A DNA stretch of 64,000 nt from NCBI GenBank assembly GCA_963556145.1, contig OY744464.1:3596001-3660000 (forward strand). Direction: 5' to 3'. Every line of letters begins with the position of its first letter. Position 1 is the first letter of the stretch. Below, in pieces: positions 43,308-56,000 of the stretch. Position numbers and translations under genes: made by a program. The notes under the pieces are model-generated. The model worked only from the letters and a program-made list of their open reading frames with translations, had not been told where the DNA came from and ran no database searches. Source of the stretch: Hygrocybe punicea (lineage: Eukaryota; Basidiomycota; Agaricomycetes; Agaricales; Hygrophoraceae).

Positions 43308-45110
43308 ATGGTGACACCAACCCCTACCGTTCCACCTCGCAATGTCCTTGGGCAGTTCCAAAATCATGCGGTTCTTCCCAAGTCTGTCGGCGCCAAGCAA
43401 GCACCACCACCGACATCTTCTCAGATCAAGCCTACACCACAATTGTCTCTGAAGAAGGTCTCTCGGCGGTCAAGCAAACCAATCATTAACTGGTTTCAAC
43501 GCAAATTAGCTGGGACAGTAAAATCCAAGAGGTTTCCTGAGGGAACGCCACTGCAGCCTGTAGGTGTTGATGCTGACGCTGGACGCGGACGCGGCCCAGA
43601 TGGGGGAGTTATCCCTGGCCCTCGACAACCAAATCGCGCCGTTTCATCGCCGTTGCCCATCCCCAGCTCTTCGCGGAGGAATAGTAGCAAACAACAGATC
43701 AAACTAGATGCGACAAGGAGAAAAACAATATCACTCAATGAAGAGGACAATAAAGATCCCTCCGCTCTTTCGCGTGATGACTACGAACAGTCCTTGTATG
43801 GATCCTCGATCGCTCGTGAATCAACTTGGTCTCCCACCATGGAAGCGGACGAAGACGCTTCCGTTCGACCCCTGCCACCAAGCTCTCCTCCTTCTCCCTC
43901 GCCTTCGCGGTCATCGTCATCATATCTCTCAAATCCTCATACATTCAGGAGTATTGCTGCCAGCACCAAACCTACCACAGTCCTTAGCATCGACCTCGCC
44001 CCTAACGGTGTTGCACACATTGCGCAGGTCCCCGGTACACCCTTGTCCCAAGTTACTCGATCCCCTCCTCACATTCGTACCCTCTCAACAAACCCAAATC
44101 CTGGCATATTAGGAAGCGGCACTTCCGTAACATTCTCTGCACTCCCTCCTTCTCCGCAGTCGTCCTCGAATCCCCCATCCTTGCGAAATCCTGATAGCAC
44201 AGGCCAATCTAATCCCAGCTCCCAGCCGATCGCCGTGCACGGTCTGATTTCATCGGTGCAGGCTCCCCTGCACACCACTCACCATCCACGGAATAACCCC
44301 CGACCTTCCTCGCCTCCGCAGGATAACGCATCCATGTTAACACTTGCATCCTCTGCGTTCGCATTTTCTAGCTCGCGCATAGTCATGTCTGGGTGGGGCT
44401 CTACTACACCCTCCGCCATGGGCGGGGGTGATTCTGTGTCACAGTTCGGTGGAGGGGCGTACGCGGATGCCGAGAGCACCAGCCAATTTGTGCTGGGAGA
44501 TGATGAGCGTCTTGAAGAAAGAGATGTAGATGCAAGTGTAAGAGCATTGAGGCCCAGGAGCTCTAGGAGAGGCAGTTGGGACAGCGAAGCAAGTGACTGG
44601 AGCGCGGGAGTGCAAGGCGGAGGCGCGTCTTCGTTCGCAAGGGAGAGAAGCCTGCGGACATCCAATAGCGTCAGGACTGGGGGGCAATTCAGTACGGAAA
44701 ATGAGGAGACAGATAGACAGTCGGAGGAGCCCATTGGAGTCGAAAACGCTGAGGTGGCGGCGCAATTCGATGCTCAATCCCCCTCAAATAGCGCAGGCTT
44801 GGATGGCGTCGCAGCTGTCCCGACCCTGCCTTGCATACTCGTCGAACCAGCGCCAACGTCCTGGAGCGCCGAGACTCCTGATGCTTCTCATCAACCTCTT
44901 CCCTCTCTAGCTCCCGACTCCCGAGTACGTTCCACGGATGCTATGACACGGCTCAATCTCACAGATATATCTTCGGTCGCCCCAGAACAGCTAGCGAGGG
45001 ATGGTGACTCCCATTCTGAACTTGACATCGACAGGGCAGACGATGACCAAAGTCTTACCTCTCCTGACAAGGAGATGTGGCACTCTGCGCCTTCAACGCC
45101 AATGATGTAG
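43308..45110 (+). CDS. Large intrinsically disordered protein, unknown
   Basis: A single uninterrupted 600-residue frame from ATG 43308, rich in Ser, Pro and Thr. An N-terminal conserved-looking patch (RSSKPIINWFQRKLAGTVKSKRFPEG) is followed by low-complexity stretches (PPSSPPSPSPSRSSSS) and a more ordered middle part (ASMLTLASSAFAFSSSRI, then DSVSQFGGGAYADAESTSQFVLGDDE, ADASVRALRPRSSRRGSWDSEASDWS). No catalytic or membrane segment is visible. Basic Ser-containing motifs such as RPRSSRRGSWDS look like kinase targets. The intronless structure is unusual here. I do not recognise the family; a signalling or scaffold role is only a guess. Confidence 0.7.
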   Translation: MVTPTPTVPPRNVLGQFQNHAVLPKSVGAKQAPPPTSSQIKPTPQLSLKKVSRRSSKPIINWFQRKLAGTVKSKRFPEGTPLQPVGVDADAGRGRGPDGGVIPGPRQPNRAVSSPLPIPSSSRRNSSKQQIKLDATRRKTISLNEEDNKDPSALSRDDYEQSLYGSSIARESTWSPTMEADEDASVRPLPPSSPPSPSPSRSSSSYLSNPHTFRSIAASTKPTTVLSIDLAPNGVAHIAQVPGTPLSQVTRSPPHIRTLSTNPNPGILGSGTSVTFSALPPSPQSSSNPPSLRNPDSTGQSNPSSQPIAVHGLISSVQAPLHTTHHPRNNPRPSSPPQDNASMLTLASSAFAFSSSRIVMSGWGSTTPSAMGGGDSVSQFGGGAYADAESTSQFVLGDDERLEERDVDASVRALRPRSSRRGSWDSEASDWSAGVQGGGASSFARERSLRTSNSVRTGGQFSTENEETDRQSEEPIGVENAEVAAQFDAQSPSNSAGLDGVAAVPTLPCILVEPAPTSWSAETPDASHQPLPSLAPDSRVRSTDAMTRLNLTDISSVAPEQLARDGDSHSELDIDRADDDQSLTSPDKEMWHSAPSTPMM

Positions 45111-45234
45111 TGCGGGTTTTTTATTATTTGATACTCGAAGCTTTCCTCTTTTCGCTTGTATGGGTGGCATTGAATTTGTAGTATTATTTTGATGAAGTAC
45201 TTATCAGTTAGAATCTCGTGATCCAATTGCAGCC

Positions 45235-47767
45235 ATGATCGAAATGGCGAACATTCATTTCGTCGCAAGTGCTGCTTCAACCTGTTCGCTTATTTTGTCA
45301 AACTGGCTCCTCGTCATCAACGCCATCTGGCAACTGTGCAAGAAGAAGATCGGACTTGCCCCCCTCGCTGTTGCCACTTCTCTGGGTGTTACGATACAAC
45401 TTGAATGTCCGGATTATTCGATTTATTCCCAGGCAAAGTTTTCGTCATTGTTCAGGATGTGAAGTCTTAAGGAAACCGTTCTTAGTCTCCCCATGGGGAC
45501 CCTTCAGTGGGACCCTTGGCTTTGCCTTATATGCGGCCTGATCCAGCATGCCGCACATTCAATAGTTCTTCCGTCGAGGCAAGTCGAGTGTACTGGCCTG
45601 CTGAATCGCCGTGACCGTTTCTATAATATCAGAAAGTCATATTAGACATGAAAGCACGTCTCAAAGACCCTGACTTGGCCCGTCTGTTTGAAAACACGTT
45701 CCCAAATACTCTCGGTCAATGATTTGGCACCCTTCAGTTGCGGAAACTCACCTTATTAGTCCCAGATACCACCATTCGATACTACAGCAAGGTGTGTGAA
45801 TTTTTTCAATTTTATGTCTTTAATTTCATAACTGAATCCATCGTCAAAGGCTGAAAACCTGGCCTTCGTTATCACTGGGGTTTGGTCTACTGCTTCTTGA
45901 CTTAGTTTGCTTCCTGATCTTATTTCTTAGGATATTACGTCCGTAATCTTTCGGATGTCTCAGTGATGTGCTAATCTTCTCGTCAGTGCCCAATGGCTCC
46001 GGGATACTGCAAATCAAGTGCCTTCAACGTCTCCTTCAGTCGCCTCTGATCTTACCATTATTTAGTTTGCCCATTATGATACACTTCTCTCTGTCGACCC
46101 TGAGCTAGCTAGTCTCGTTAAGGCGGTCATCAATAATGAAGCACGTTACGTCTCCCAATACCCATACTGCGGGTCTTTCCAGCCTCCACCCGAGAGTGGG
46201 CTATCTCCAACCCACAACGACTGGGCGGACGGAGTCATCGTTAACCCGTGCGCATTTTCCCCTTGTTGAACCAGCATTTATCTGATGTTTGATCGACCGT
46301 AGTCCAGTGAATAATCAAACTGTTTTTGAATGCAAAGTATGTTCACATTCCTGACATTCGTGACTAATCCATGGCTAAATTTTACAGTATGAACTTGATT
46401 CGCTGTGCGGGTTCCTCAAGTTGTCAAGGTCATATTATCAAGCGACTAAGGATGTTTCTATCATGAATGATAATTGTACGAATCTGCTCTCAACACCTCT
46501 GGAATGAACCTGACGCTCTTGCGAATTGTCAAGGGTATGCCGCTATTAACCAAATCTTCCGCGTCATCGATGAACAATCGCAACCCACCTTCGACGAAAA
46601 CTTCAATCTTATTTCCTATTTCAACTGGACTGGCGGGGATGGCGCTTTGTCTCCCCGGGTTCCTAATGGCGGAAATGGAGAACCCAAAGGATATACAGGT
46701 ATGGTGGGGACGCATCATCGACCATCAGACGACATTAGTGTGTTTGGTAAGTCATGGAGCTCAAATTCACCACCGATTTACCGGTGACTTATTAAGCGAC
46801 TCTGCTTCAGCATTCCTGACACCCGCTAACGCCATGCTGAGTGTTGAATTGAACCATCTGGCTGACATGATGGATGCTGCTGGACAAGGTAAAACCATCA
46901 GTCAGTTGGCTCGCAAGTGGAGCACTACTATTTCTAATGCTATCTGGAAACACACCGTGAGGTTTACCGTCAACGAAGATCCGTGCGCGAAGATCTGATC
47001 AATAGATTCAAGGTTGTCGGAGAAGTCTTTGCGTATGAAATCAACGGTATATCCAATAATCGTGGACAGTCCATGTACTGATATTGTCCATCGAGGCCTC
47101 GGTTCACGATATGTAATGGATGACGCGAACGTTCCGGTGAGACTGAAGCTCTTCTCACCAATTTTAAAACCCAACCATTTCTCCTGTTAGTCGCTGCTCT
47201 CGATGCCTTATCTTGGATTCCTTGAAAGAAAGCATCCTTTTTATGTTGCTACTCGCAAAGTTCTTCTGTCAACACAAAACCCATATTATGCCGCTGGAAA
47301 ACAATTCAAGGGAACCGGGTACGTATCCTTATTCACTTCAGGAATGACATGGGTACTGATGGTATTGTACTGTAGAGGACCACACATAGATGTTTGGAAC
47401 CCATGGTCAGTTCTTCCTCCTGAGTCAACAGATACTGACACTTCTTGGAAGGCCTATGTCGCAAATTTCTGCCATTTTCGGAACGGATGACGATCAAGAA
47501 ATTTTGGATTCCCTCTATTTCATCGCAAACGTTAGTCCCGTTTGGTGTCTTCTATCACTAAATGTATAACCTTGACTTTGTTGCCATTAGAGCACCAATG
47601 GATTAGGCCTGATTCATGAGTCTCAGTCGATATATGATCCGAATCAGTACACTCGTCCGTGGTTTGCCTGGGCCAACAGCTATTTCGGCGAGATGCTCCT
47701 GGACTTGGCGGGTCGCAAGCCAGGGCTAATTTTTATAGAAAATCAAAGCTACGTTCCCGGGCGGTAG
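45235..47767 (+). CDS. GH125 exo-alpha-1,6-mannosidase-like enzyme
   Basis: Eighteen exons (45235-45432, 45486-45578, 45633-45714, 45760-45791, 45850-45879, 45931-45938, 45987-46017, 46066-46247, 46303-46336, 46388-46475, 46534-46746, 46811-46956, 47013-47046, 47096-47136, 47191-47318, 47376-47405, 47452-47530, 47591-47767) give 541 residues. Family blocks include PLALPYMRPDPACRTFNSSS, GDITAQWLRDTANQ, NEARYVSQYPYCGSFQPPPE, GGNGEPKGYTGMVGTHHRPSDD, YVMDDANVPSLLSMPYLG and GPHIDVWNPWPMSQ. It fits an (alpha/alpha)6 enzyme acting on alpha-mannans in the wall or secretory route; a hydrophobic N-terminal stretch suggests targeting. The raw frames look shattered, but every junction closes, so it is intact. 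Two introns begin with GC, and one exon has 8 nt. Confidence 0.9.
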
Positions 47768-47936
47768 TGTTATCAGTTGTATATACTGAGAATTGCACAA
47801 ACAAAGTTAAATATTAAATTCTGACAAGTCTAAGCCATTCCAAAAGTCCCATTATTATTGACCAACACAGCCGATTTATGCACGTTCGTTTCTGAAACAA
47901 CATAAAGTTACTCTTGGATAGAAATTGAACCTTCTG

Positions 47937-50218
47937 ATGTCTACCACTCCTCGCGAAATAGGAACCCTCATCGTCGTCATCCTGAAAGCTGTTCGCCTTT
48001 CACATCGCCTGTCGTATCCAGTTTTAAACTGACAGATACTACACAGAAACATCTTCCAAACAAGAGGCACATTGGGAAGCAAGACCCCTACTGCGTCGTG
48101 TCTATGAATGGTGAGAAACGAAGGACAAAGGCAGTTAAACGTGGTGGCCAACACCCAGAGTGGGATGAAGAAGTCCGTTTCACTCTTTATGAGGATGTCG
48201 AGGACGTGCTAGCAAGAACGGCAGATGGCGCTGGTACTCCACCTCCACCTCCACCGAAGAACGAAAAGTTCTCTGGGAGAATCAAGGGTGGAAAGGGAAT
48301 GAACCTCAGCTGCTACGCGGACGATCCTCGGGAACCGGATCTTATTGGTGAGACAACTGTGGACTTAACTGAAGTATTAACCAAGGGAGAGACCGATGGT
48401 AAGTTCATTGCTTCCAATTCATCCGAATAGATACTATTATTGTCTTTCGAGCAGAATGGTTTACTCTGATCAACAAGGAGAAATATTGCGGCGAGGTTTA
48501 CCTCGAATTGACGTTTTGGTCAAACGTTTGTCATTACTCTTTGTTAACAGTTCCTAGATCCTAGCTTACTTGGCATTTAGGAGCCCCCTCCTGAAAAAAA
48601 AGCATATGCACCTAAACCTTCGAAAAGCAACAAACAATACGGAGGTCCTGGTTCTTTTGTTCCTACCGGAGAGGTCGCTTCCTCCGTTCCAGCTGGTCAC
48701 GGAGCCCAAACTTCCCGGATTATGTCTACAAGCAGTCTTACCGGACACACTCGTCATGACTCTGTGCCAGCGTCACTCCGGGCATCAAGTTCTGTGGCTA
48801 AACTCGATCTCTATGTGCCACCGTACGAGAAAGCCAACGGCTCGCCGTCAGTTGATCGCATCGCAAACGACTTTGGAGAACTACGCCTATCAGACCTTCG
48901 ACGAAGAGAAAGTTTTCCTGTCAGTGTCTGGTAATTGTTTTGCTTCTCTGTGAGCTGATAGTCGTGTTGTCGATAGAGTGGATACACTCCACGACCTTCA
49001 TCTGTAATAGGCTTGTCGACCTTGCCTACGAACACTTCTCATGGTTATGAGCAAAGCATTTATTCAGATACGGAATCGGTATATTTATATGACCGGCCAC
49101 GAACACCGGTTGCGAACTCTTTACATCACCGTAACAGTATCTCGGGCTCAACTATATCTTACTCTTCCCAGCTGAACTACCACCCTCCCTATGATCCAGC
49201 TCCAGCGCCTTATACTTCTAATCAGTCTACGACGCGCGGTCCGAGATATAGCATCCCTCCGTCGTCTTCCGGATTCATGCCATTGCAGAATCATTCTCCT
49301 TCTGGTTTTGTGTCTTTACCCACTCATGTATCGGAACCAGCAGGCTTCGCCTCACCACAAACGCCAGTTCCTATGGGTTACCATACCTCACAGTTCAATC
49401 CTCACACGGGATTTGCACCTGCACCTGCACCAACCCAAGGACCACCGTCTTTCATTCCTACATTACCATCGCTGCCATCTTTTCATCAGCATCAATCGTT
49501 CCATCCGTCGACATCATTTCAGTTTTCACAGTATCAGTCAGCTCCGCAGCAATATGTTGCCTCTCAACCAACACTGGTTCCCACACTTACTCAGACAGGT
49601 TCCCCACAGCTACCTCAAAGCTTTTCTCCAACAACATCATCTTCGCCTCATGACGGTTTGCCGCCACTCTCTTCCAGTTTCGGTCCAGGTTCAAGACCTC
49701 TTCCACAACAACCACAAGCTTATGTCCAACAAGGGCATCAGATGTCGTCGTATAATACGAAAACGGGCGTTATCCCCTTCTCGACGACGAATCAATATCA
49801 GTCCATCCCGCCGCCTCCACCACCTCCACCGCCTCCCCCGCCACCGTTGCATACTTTGCCAAACTCTACCTCCCAACCGTACTCAATGAATGGCCAGCAA
49901 CTTAATACGGCTCCCGGTCCACCTCCCCCGCCTCCTCCGTCACTTTTGGCTGCGCAGTTCCATTCCAACTCTCCGTCGCGACGTCCCGCCCTTCCCCAAC
50001 CGCCAGTTGCTTATCAGCAACAGCAGCAACCGGTATATCAACAAGTACCTCCTCCCCCTCCCGACTTACCACTGAAACACCCTCATCCCCCTCCGCCCCC
50101 TCCGCCACATCTTCCAAGCTCATATTACCCTGGGCCACCTCTGACGCAAACCGATGACTTGCAACGGTCTGTACAAACGGCTCAGGGACAAGAGGGACAT
50201 GAAGTAGGGTGGGCCTGA
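47937..50218 (+). CDS. C2-domain protein with proline-rich tail (Inn1/Fic1-like)
   Basis: Exons 47937-47990, 48047-48398, 48452-48525, 48581-48925 and 48977-50218 give 688 residues. The first ~165 residues are a C2 domain (GTLIVVILKAKHLPNKRHIGKQDPYCVV, HPEWDEEVRFTL, EPDLIGETTVDLTEVL, EKYCGEVYLELTFW) with an inserted Pro/Gly/Lys loop. The remainder is disordered, Ser/Pro/Gln-rich, with uninterrupted runs of 13 and 8 prolines. An N-terminal C2 plus PxxP tail is the plan of yeast Inn1 and fission-yeast Fic1, which recruit SH3 proteins to the division ring, so a septation role is plausible. The donor of the last intron (AGT|GTCTGG) is weak but is the only in-phase choice. Confidence 0.8.
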
Positions 50219-50572
50219 AGAAAGAAAGAAAATTATGTTACAGAATTTTCATTGTTTCAGTATACAATTCTTCAAGTTGGAGCCCTTTTGCGATCCTGTT
50301 TTACATAACGCTCGTTTCATAGTTATAATTCTGTCGTTGAGTACTCGCTGGCTATTTGCATATACAGTATGGGAGCTTATGCGTTCATAAATGCCGATCA
50401 TCAAAGCCATCAGGCCTGTAATCAACACATCCAGACCCAGGCCTGGGATTGTATGAATACTATGATATTCCGATAATGGCTGCTCCTTTGTCATGTGGAT
50501 AAAATAAGTATATATATCCGTCTTTTTGTCATGCTCGCAAAGAACAAAACCAGCGGAATTCGAGGCTACGTG

Positions 50573-52983
50573 TTAGCATGTTCGCGAATACGTGATCAGA
50601 GCCACTTGGTTGGTGTTGGAACATGCTAGGAGACCATATCGGCAAAAAGTGACTTGTACGACTTTTTGTTCTGTAAAGCAGGAGACCTGAAAAACCAAGA
50701 ATGACATGCTAATCACTTCAAGAAATATACGCGACAAACTGTTGAGCAGGGCTCTTTGGTGTTGCGCAAGTCCCAAAAACGGATATTTCCATCTCGATCT
50801 CCACACGCGAACAATTCTGATCGTGCATCGCCTGTCCAGGTGTCAGAATGCTTTTACTTCAGGTGGTGCTGTCAATATGACCTTTCATGAACCTCCCGTG
50901 AATTTGACGAGTATGATATCCAAACCGCTGTACAGGTTTAGTGGGCACGAAGCGGTGATCGTGTACTTCAAATTGCAGCTCCCGGTGTGACACCTCGGAG
51001 GATAGTATATAAGGGCATTTTGGCTTCACAGCTCGAAAAGCTCACCTCCAATAAAGTACAAAACGGTGATGACGCTCTGTGGGCATGGTAGATGGAGTTG
51101 GACGTTTTCATGGTATTGACCACTCGTTCAGATGATAAGTCCCAGAAGTGCACATTGCAGTCTGCCCCAGTTGACACCAATTTGTGGCTGGTGTCGCGTA
51201 TGGGCAATAACGATTGTACCACAGAAGTGTGTTTTATTGCCAACTGACGGGGTGACGCAGAGAACAAGTCAGGGTCGAGTTCCCAAAGATGGACGATGTG
51301 ATCGTGGCCTCCGCTGGCAAACATGAGAGGCTGCATCATTGTTGTGACGGCACTAACACCACTTTTTTTATCAGGGAAACAGGGCCGAGTCAACGGAATG
51401 CAAGTTTCTATCTAGAACCAGTTTAGTCGTGATGAAACAGAAAAAGACTTCAAGACCAACATCATTATCACTCAAACCAATAAGCGAAAGTTGTCGGTTC
51501 TCACACGCATGCCCCAGGACAGCAACAGGTCTATTGAGTACAGTGACCAGGCAAGCGTCATCCACCAACTCTCGTGCTGAATTAGGTGATCTCACAACAT
51601 GCCGACGCCTAAGATAGAATTGCAGACGGCCAGAGACTATTGAATACGTTTACGAACCTCAGGGGGCAAATATCTGCTTCATCAATGAACCCATGCATGG
51701 ATATATTGAGCATGATCGAGCTGTCAGGTGAGATGAGAATGCGGCGGGGCCTATCATGGGCTTGCCTCGATATCTGGATGACTTCACCATCGACTTCCGA
51801 TCTGAATGGATAAATAGGTGAGGAAAATGGAGATTTCGAGATAGTGGTAGCAGAAAGTGTTGTTTCAAATGAATCGGAAATCTTCGATGTCGAGGGATGT
51901 GTCGAATGGCCAGTATTGCTCTGACCTTCTGCGGAATCGGAGAAACAACTTGTAGATAGAAGGCTTGGCCCGAGTTGGTTTTTCGGTAAACTCCCGGCAC
52001 AAGGAGGAGACAAAATACATGAACCATGTGTCGGCCACAAGGAGTGTGTTGGTGGGGATGGCACCGTGGGCGTTGCTGTGACTCGGCTGGTCGGGAAGGA
52101 TGCTGCTGGAGGTGACAAGGATTTTGTTGCGATCGAGAGCGTTCCAGATCGAAACTTCTGTTGACGTTGATTCGAACGAGGGACGAATGAATTCCGGCCA
52201 CAAATAGTTCTGTGCGTAAGGTGCAACGACCAAGATGACGTTATTTTCGGACCAGAATCGCCTCGCCTTCCTATGGCCTCACCTATATAGGCGTGTATGT
52301 TGTTAGATTAGATACAAAGACTATTCGAGGGATGGAAGTCGTCACACACCGAGAGTTGACGGTACCGATTGAGGAAACCCTCGGTCCTTGAAAGACCCTA
52401 GTGTTCCTGCCTCGCTCAGGTCAAGGATTGCGGTAGGCACACCATTTTCAGTCGTCTTAGACAAGCTTGTATCTGTAGATTGAATTCAGCAGGGCAGGTT
52501 CGGCGAAAAACTAACAAACACAGGACCATCCTGTACACGGTCGTGCGTAGCGTGAACACCTCTCTCGTTCTGGACGGTTCGCTTCTTAAAACTAAACCAA
52601 CCACGACGGGACCTGTGGCCCCCCGTACGACAGTGAAATGGAGGTTCCGTGGCTATTTCCATACGGTGTTTCTTCCTGAACTTATGTTTCGGCGGGGAAG
52701 CCGTGAACAAGCTGGAGGATACAACTCCATCATCCAAGTTGGTAGTGCCAACTGGAATGAAATCAAGTGGCGGTCGTGTTGAGGACACTGTTTCATGAGA
52801 TGTAATACATGGATGATTCAGGGAATGGCTGCCTCCAGGGTTAGCCGCAAGAGTAGGTGACCACTTGGGTTTGCTTGCCCGTGAAGCACGGCGTGTTCTC
52901 CTGGCCCCTCGCACTGAGCGAACGACTGGAACGATGCCACGACGTCGGGATATCGATTCGTTAGGCTGGCGATCCTCCTCCAT
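50573..52983 (-). CDS. WD40-repeat protein with disordered N-terminal half
   Basis: Exons 52983-52527, 52472-52350, 52282-51658, 51608-51461, 51411-51046, 50993-50882, 50816-50731 and 50686-50573 give 676 residues. The N-terminal half is Ser/Pro/Thr-rich with basic stretches (RGARRTRRASRAS; KHKFRKKHR). WD-type strands appear from about residue 385: RRILISPDSSIMLNISMHG, FASGGHDHIVHLWEL, KLVSTGADCNVHFWDL, FACGDRDGNIRFWDL and a closing YGLLACSNTNQVALITYS. I cannot place it in a named subfamily. It is divergent from the next gene with only 93 bp between the starts. The long third exon is open in two frames; I chose the one that fits both splice phases. Confidence 0.75.
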
Positions 52984-53076
52984 TCTTGTTCGTCGTCACG
53001 CGTCACGCATGGCCAAAATTATTATTAAAAAATCTGCTTCCGAATAAAAACACGATTACAAGACAAGCCACCATCG

Positions 53077-56000
53077 ATGAATCACCCCAGAAATTCGCAG
53101 TTGAACTCTTCCATAAACAAGGTACCCTCCCTCCTTTATCCTGAATTTGGGTCCCGGGACCCAAATCCAGAATACAACGTTGGGAACTGCATCCGAGGCG
53201 TCCCCAAGACGGGGATGGACACGATACCGATTGACGGGATGGTAGCCATAACTTATGACACTTTGTACAACAATATTGTGCTTGACACGTCTGAACGGCT
53301 CTCTGGCGAAGGCAAGGGAATTTTTGGACTACCGTTCTTGTCGTGAGTTAGATTTCGACAAACTAACACCATGTGCTTCACGTACTAAACATTCGGAGCA
53401 TTTACAGCTCTGATGGCATTGTTTTCAACTGGTATTTTCCTCTCCCGTTTTTGGCGTTGCACAAACCTCATCCGAACGTAGGAGTATGGAACCACGGGAA
53501 CGGCAAACCCAAAAATTCAATAGCTTCAAGAACAGTGCGAATGATGGCCCTGGACCAGCGTTTGATTGCCCGTCGAGTCACAAGCAAGACTCGCCTTCTG
53601 GATTATTTGTATCAAGCGCTGGTGCCGATGATATATCATCGCGGCTTAATGTCAATAGTCCGCTTGCCTATCAGTGTCTCAATTCAGGCGGTGGGCAATG
53701 TCTTGAAGATCCAATTGTTCTCACGGACACAAATCACGATCAATTTCAAGAGTGCGCTGCTCCTGCCCTGCCGTCGGTTTCACCCCAGTCAAGTCACCCC
53801 CATGGTCCGGCTCCTGGGAATCCAACTGCCCCTTGCCTTCTGCTGGACAATACAGTTGCTTCCGGTATCTATTTCTTTCCTTCTCAACATCGAAAGTGGG
53901 AAGAAGTTTTATCTGCAACTACCTCGGCCCTCACTTCAACTTACGTCAATTCCGACTCCCCCCTCGAAGATAATGTCCCTCAAAACGTGTTTTTTAGGTT
54001 CAATTACCCTGCTGATCTAAATAGGGCCCCCCATGATTGCATTTTTGTTTTCGACCAAGTTCCCTTGACGGTCGGACATCGCGACGTTTCCAGGCTGCTC
54101 CGTGAGAATGGGTTCTCTTCTTTAACGTGCGAACTTGTGATGCGCTTTGGTTGGCTGAACCGTGCTCAAGAGTTGACCTAGTGTGCAAGAAATATCTCTC
54201 TTTCGCAATGGAAAAACCAACATCATTGCCGTCGAGTTCACGGACAAGGATGTTGCACAGGCGGCGTACAAGGTGATGGGAGGAATGAGTACTCCCAAGT
54301 TCTCAACGTTTCGCAGTGGCTTACTACACATTGGGCGGCTCGGATATTCCCTATTGACGCAACAGGGTCGTTCAAAGACTACATTGGAACGGCCGGAGCC
54401 TGAGCCCGTTGTTCCAGGTCGGACGGCCACCACACAAACTTTCCCTGACGGAAGTGGCCGGGACCAAGACCAAAACATCATTCACGAAGTCGTTCAGGGT
54501 TTATCTGATGTGGTTGAATGGCACCGCGCAAGCGATTGCAACGATTCCTTTCACGGTAGCGCTGATAGCGAATGTGATCTCGTGGTGCAAAAACACGTAA
54601 ACTCAGAGGTAATTGAACAGCCTCGACTTGGGAGCTTAGACTTCAGCTCGGACACGGACGCTAGTTACACCTCAAACTCGGATGTCCAGTCGGTGGCCTC
54701 TGAATTGGATACCAGGATTGTGCAGACTGGCAAAGTAGACAATCTGCCGTACTCTGGGGAGCCTCGTAAATCTGGTCTCGTCCAGCAGAAGATTCGTAGT
54801 TCTCCCATCCTGAAGAACTCCAAGATTCGGCCTGCCGATTGTCATCGCCAACCCCACTCATCTGAACGAGATGACTATAATGCACCGAGTAGTCAAGCAG
54901 TGTTGCGTCCACACTCGGTAGCTTGCTCGTCGAGACATGCTCGTGCCGCCACGACCCGTCGTTTTCTTCCAAGTTACAGGACTTCTGTCAGTAATTCTGC
55001 TAAGGAGACTTGTCATATCACCGTAGCCCTTCCCCGAACCCCTCATGGTCGTGCAAGAAGAATTCTAGTTCCTAAATCTGACGGACTTCCAATCACGATG
55101 ATTTCCATGAGAGCTGATGCGCAGTTCATCCATCCGCAGAAGCGGCAAGTACTACGTTTTCCAATACTTATTAATAAAATTTACTTGTTTCAGCAGACAC
55201 AGAATATCAACATACTCTTTGCCTCACATGGGCGCTCTTCGCCATGTAGAAGATGCGTGTATCATAGGAGATACCATTATCATTGGTTATAGTGACGGGC
55301 CTTCCCAGGTTTCCATCATTCCTATCAGTCAGGTATGATGGTTTGGGGAATGCGCAACTGCACTGACACTTCGGCAGAACACTTCGCCCAGGCTCATAGA
55401 CATCCCACACCTAGCGCATCGGCACCGAACTAGTTCTTTCACCAAGTCGGGTATCGCCTCTCTATCACCAGTAGACCAAGATCACGACCGTTTACAATTT
55501 TTGTCCGGTGGCAATGACAGGTTTGTCAATCTCTGGACCATCTCTGGGGAACATTCGACCGCGAACAGCAAGCAAATCACCGTTCTTGACTCGGCTGTAA
55601 ATGCTATTGCCTACCATCACCGAAATCAAACCGTCATATCTTCGGCTGGTAAGAGAGTTTGGACTGTGGACATGGAACATCCTCTGGTTAGACCAACATC
55701 GGCCAGAGTTTCTAATGATGTTAACCACATACACGTTCATCGTCAAGCTCCAAATGTTATCATTCTTGAGGTTTGTCCATGACTCTTGAGGGTTTCAATG
55801 GATGTTCATATCTGTCAGGTTCGGCATTTGGATTGTCAGGTCCAAATGTTCGACATCCGCAAAAGCGGATTTGACAAGAAGCCTTGTACCCAGTTCGGGT
55901 ATCGACCTGCAGATGCGGCGTGCGATAGTAGATATGTGCGCGGAAGTAGCCATCACAGCTACTTCGTTCGTGGTTATGCGGATGGCTTCGTCAAATTGTG

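Noticed and set aside
45560..47767. Broken GH125 pseudogene
   Set aside because: All 18 exons join in phase with canonical or GC donors and keep family motifs.
51865..52233. Alternative frame MVVAPYAQNYLW in the long WD40-gene exon
   Set aside because: It does not match the splice phases on either side; the Ser/Pro-rich frame does.
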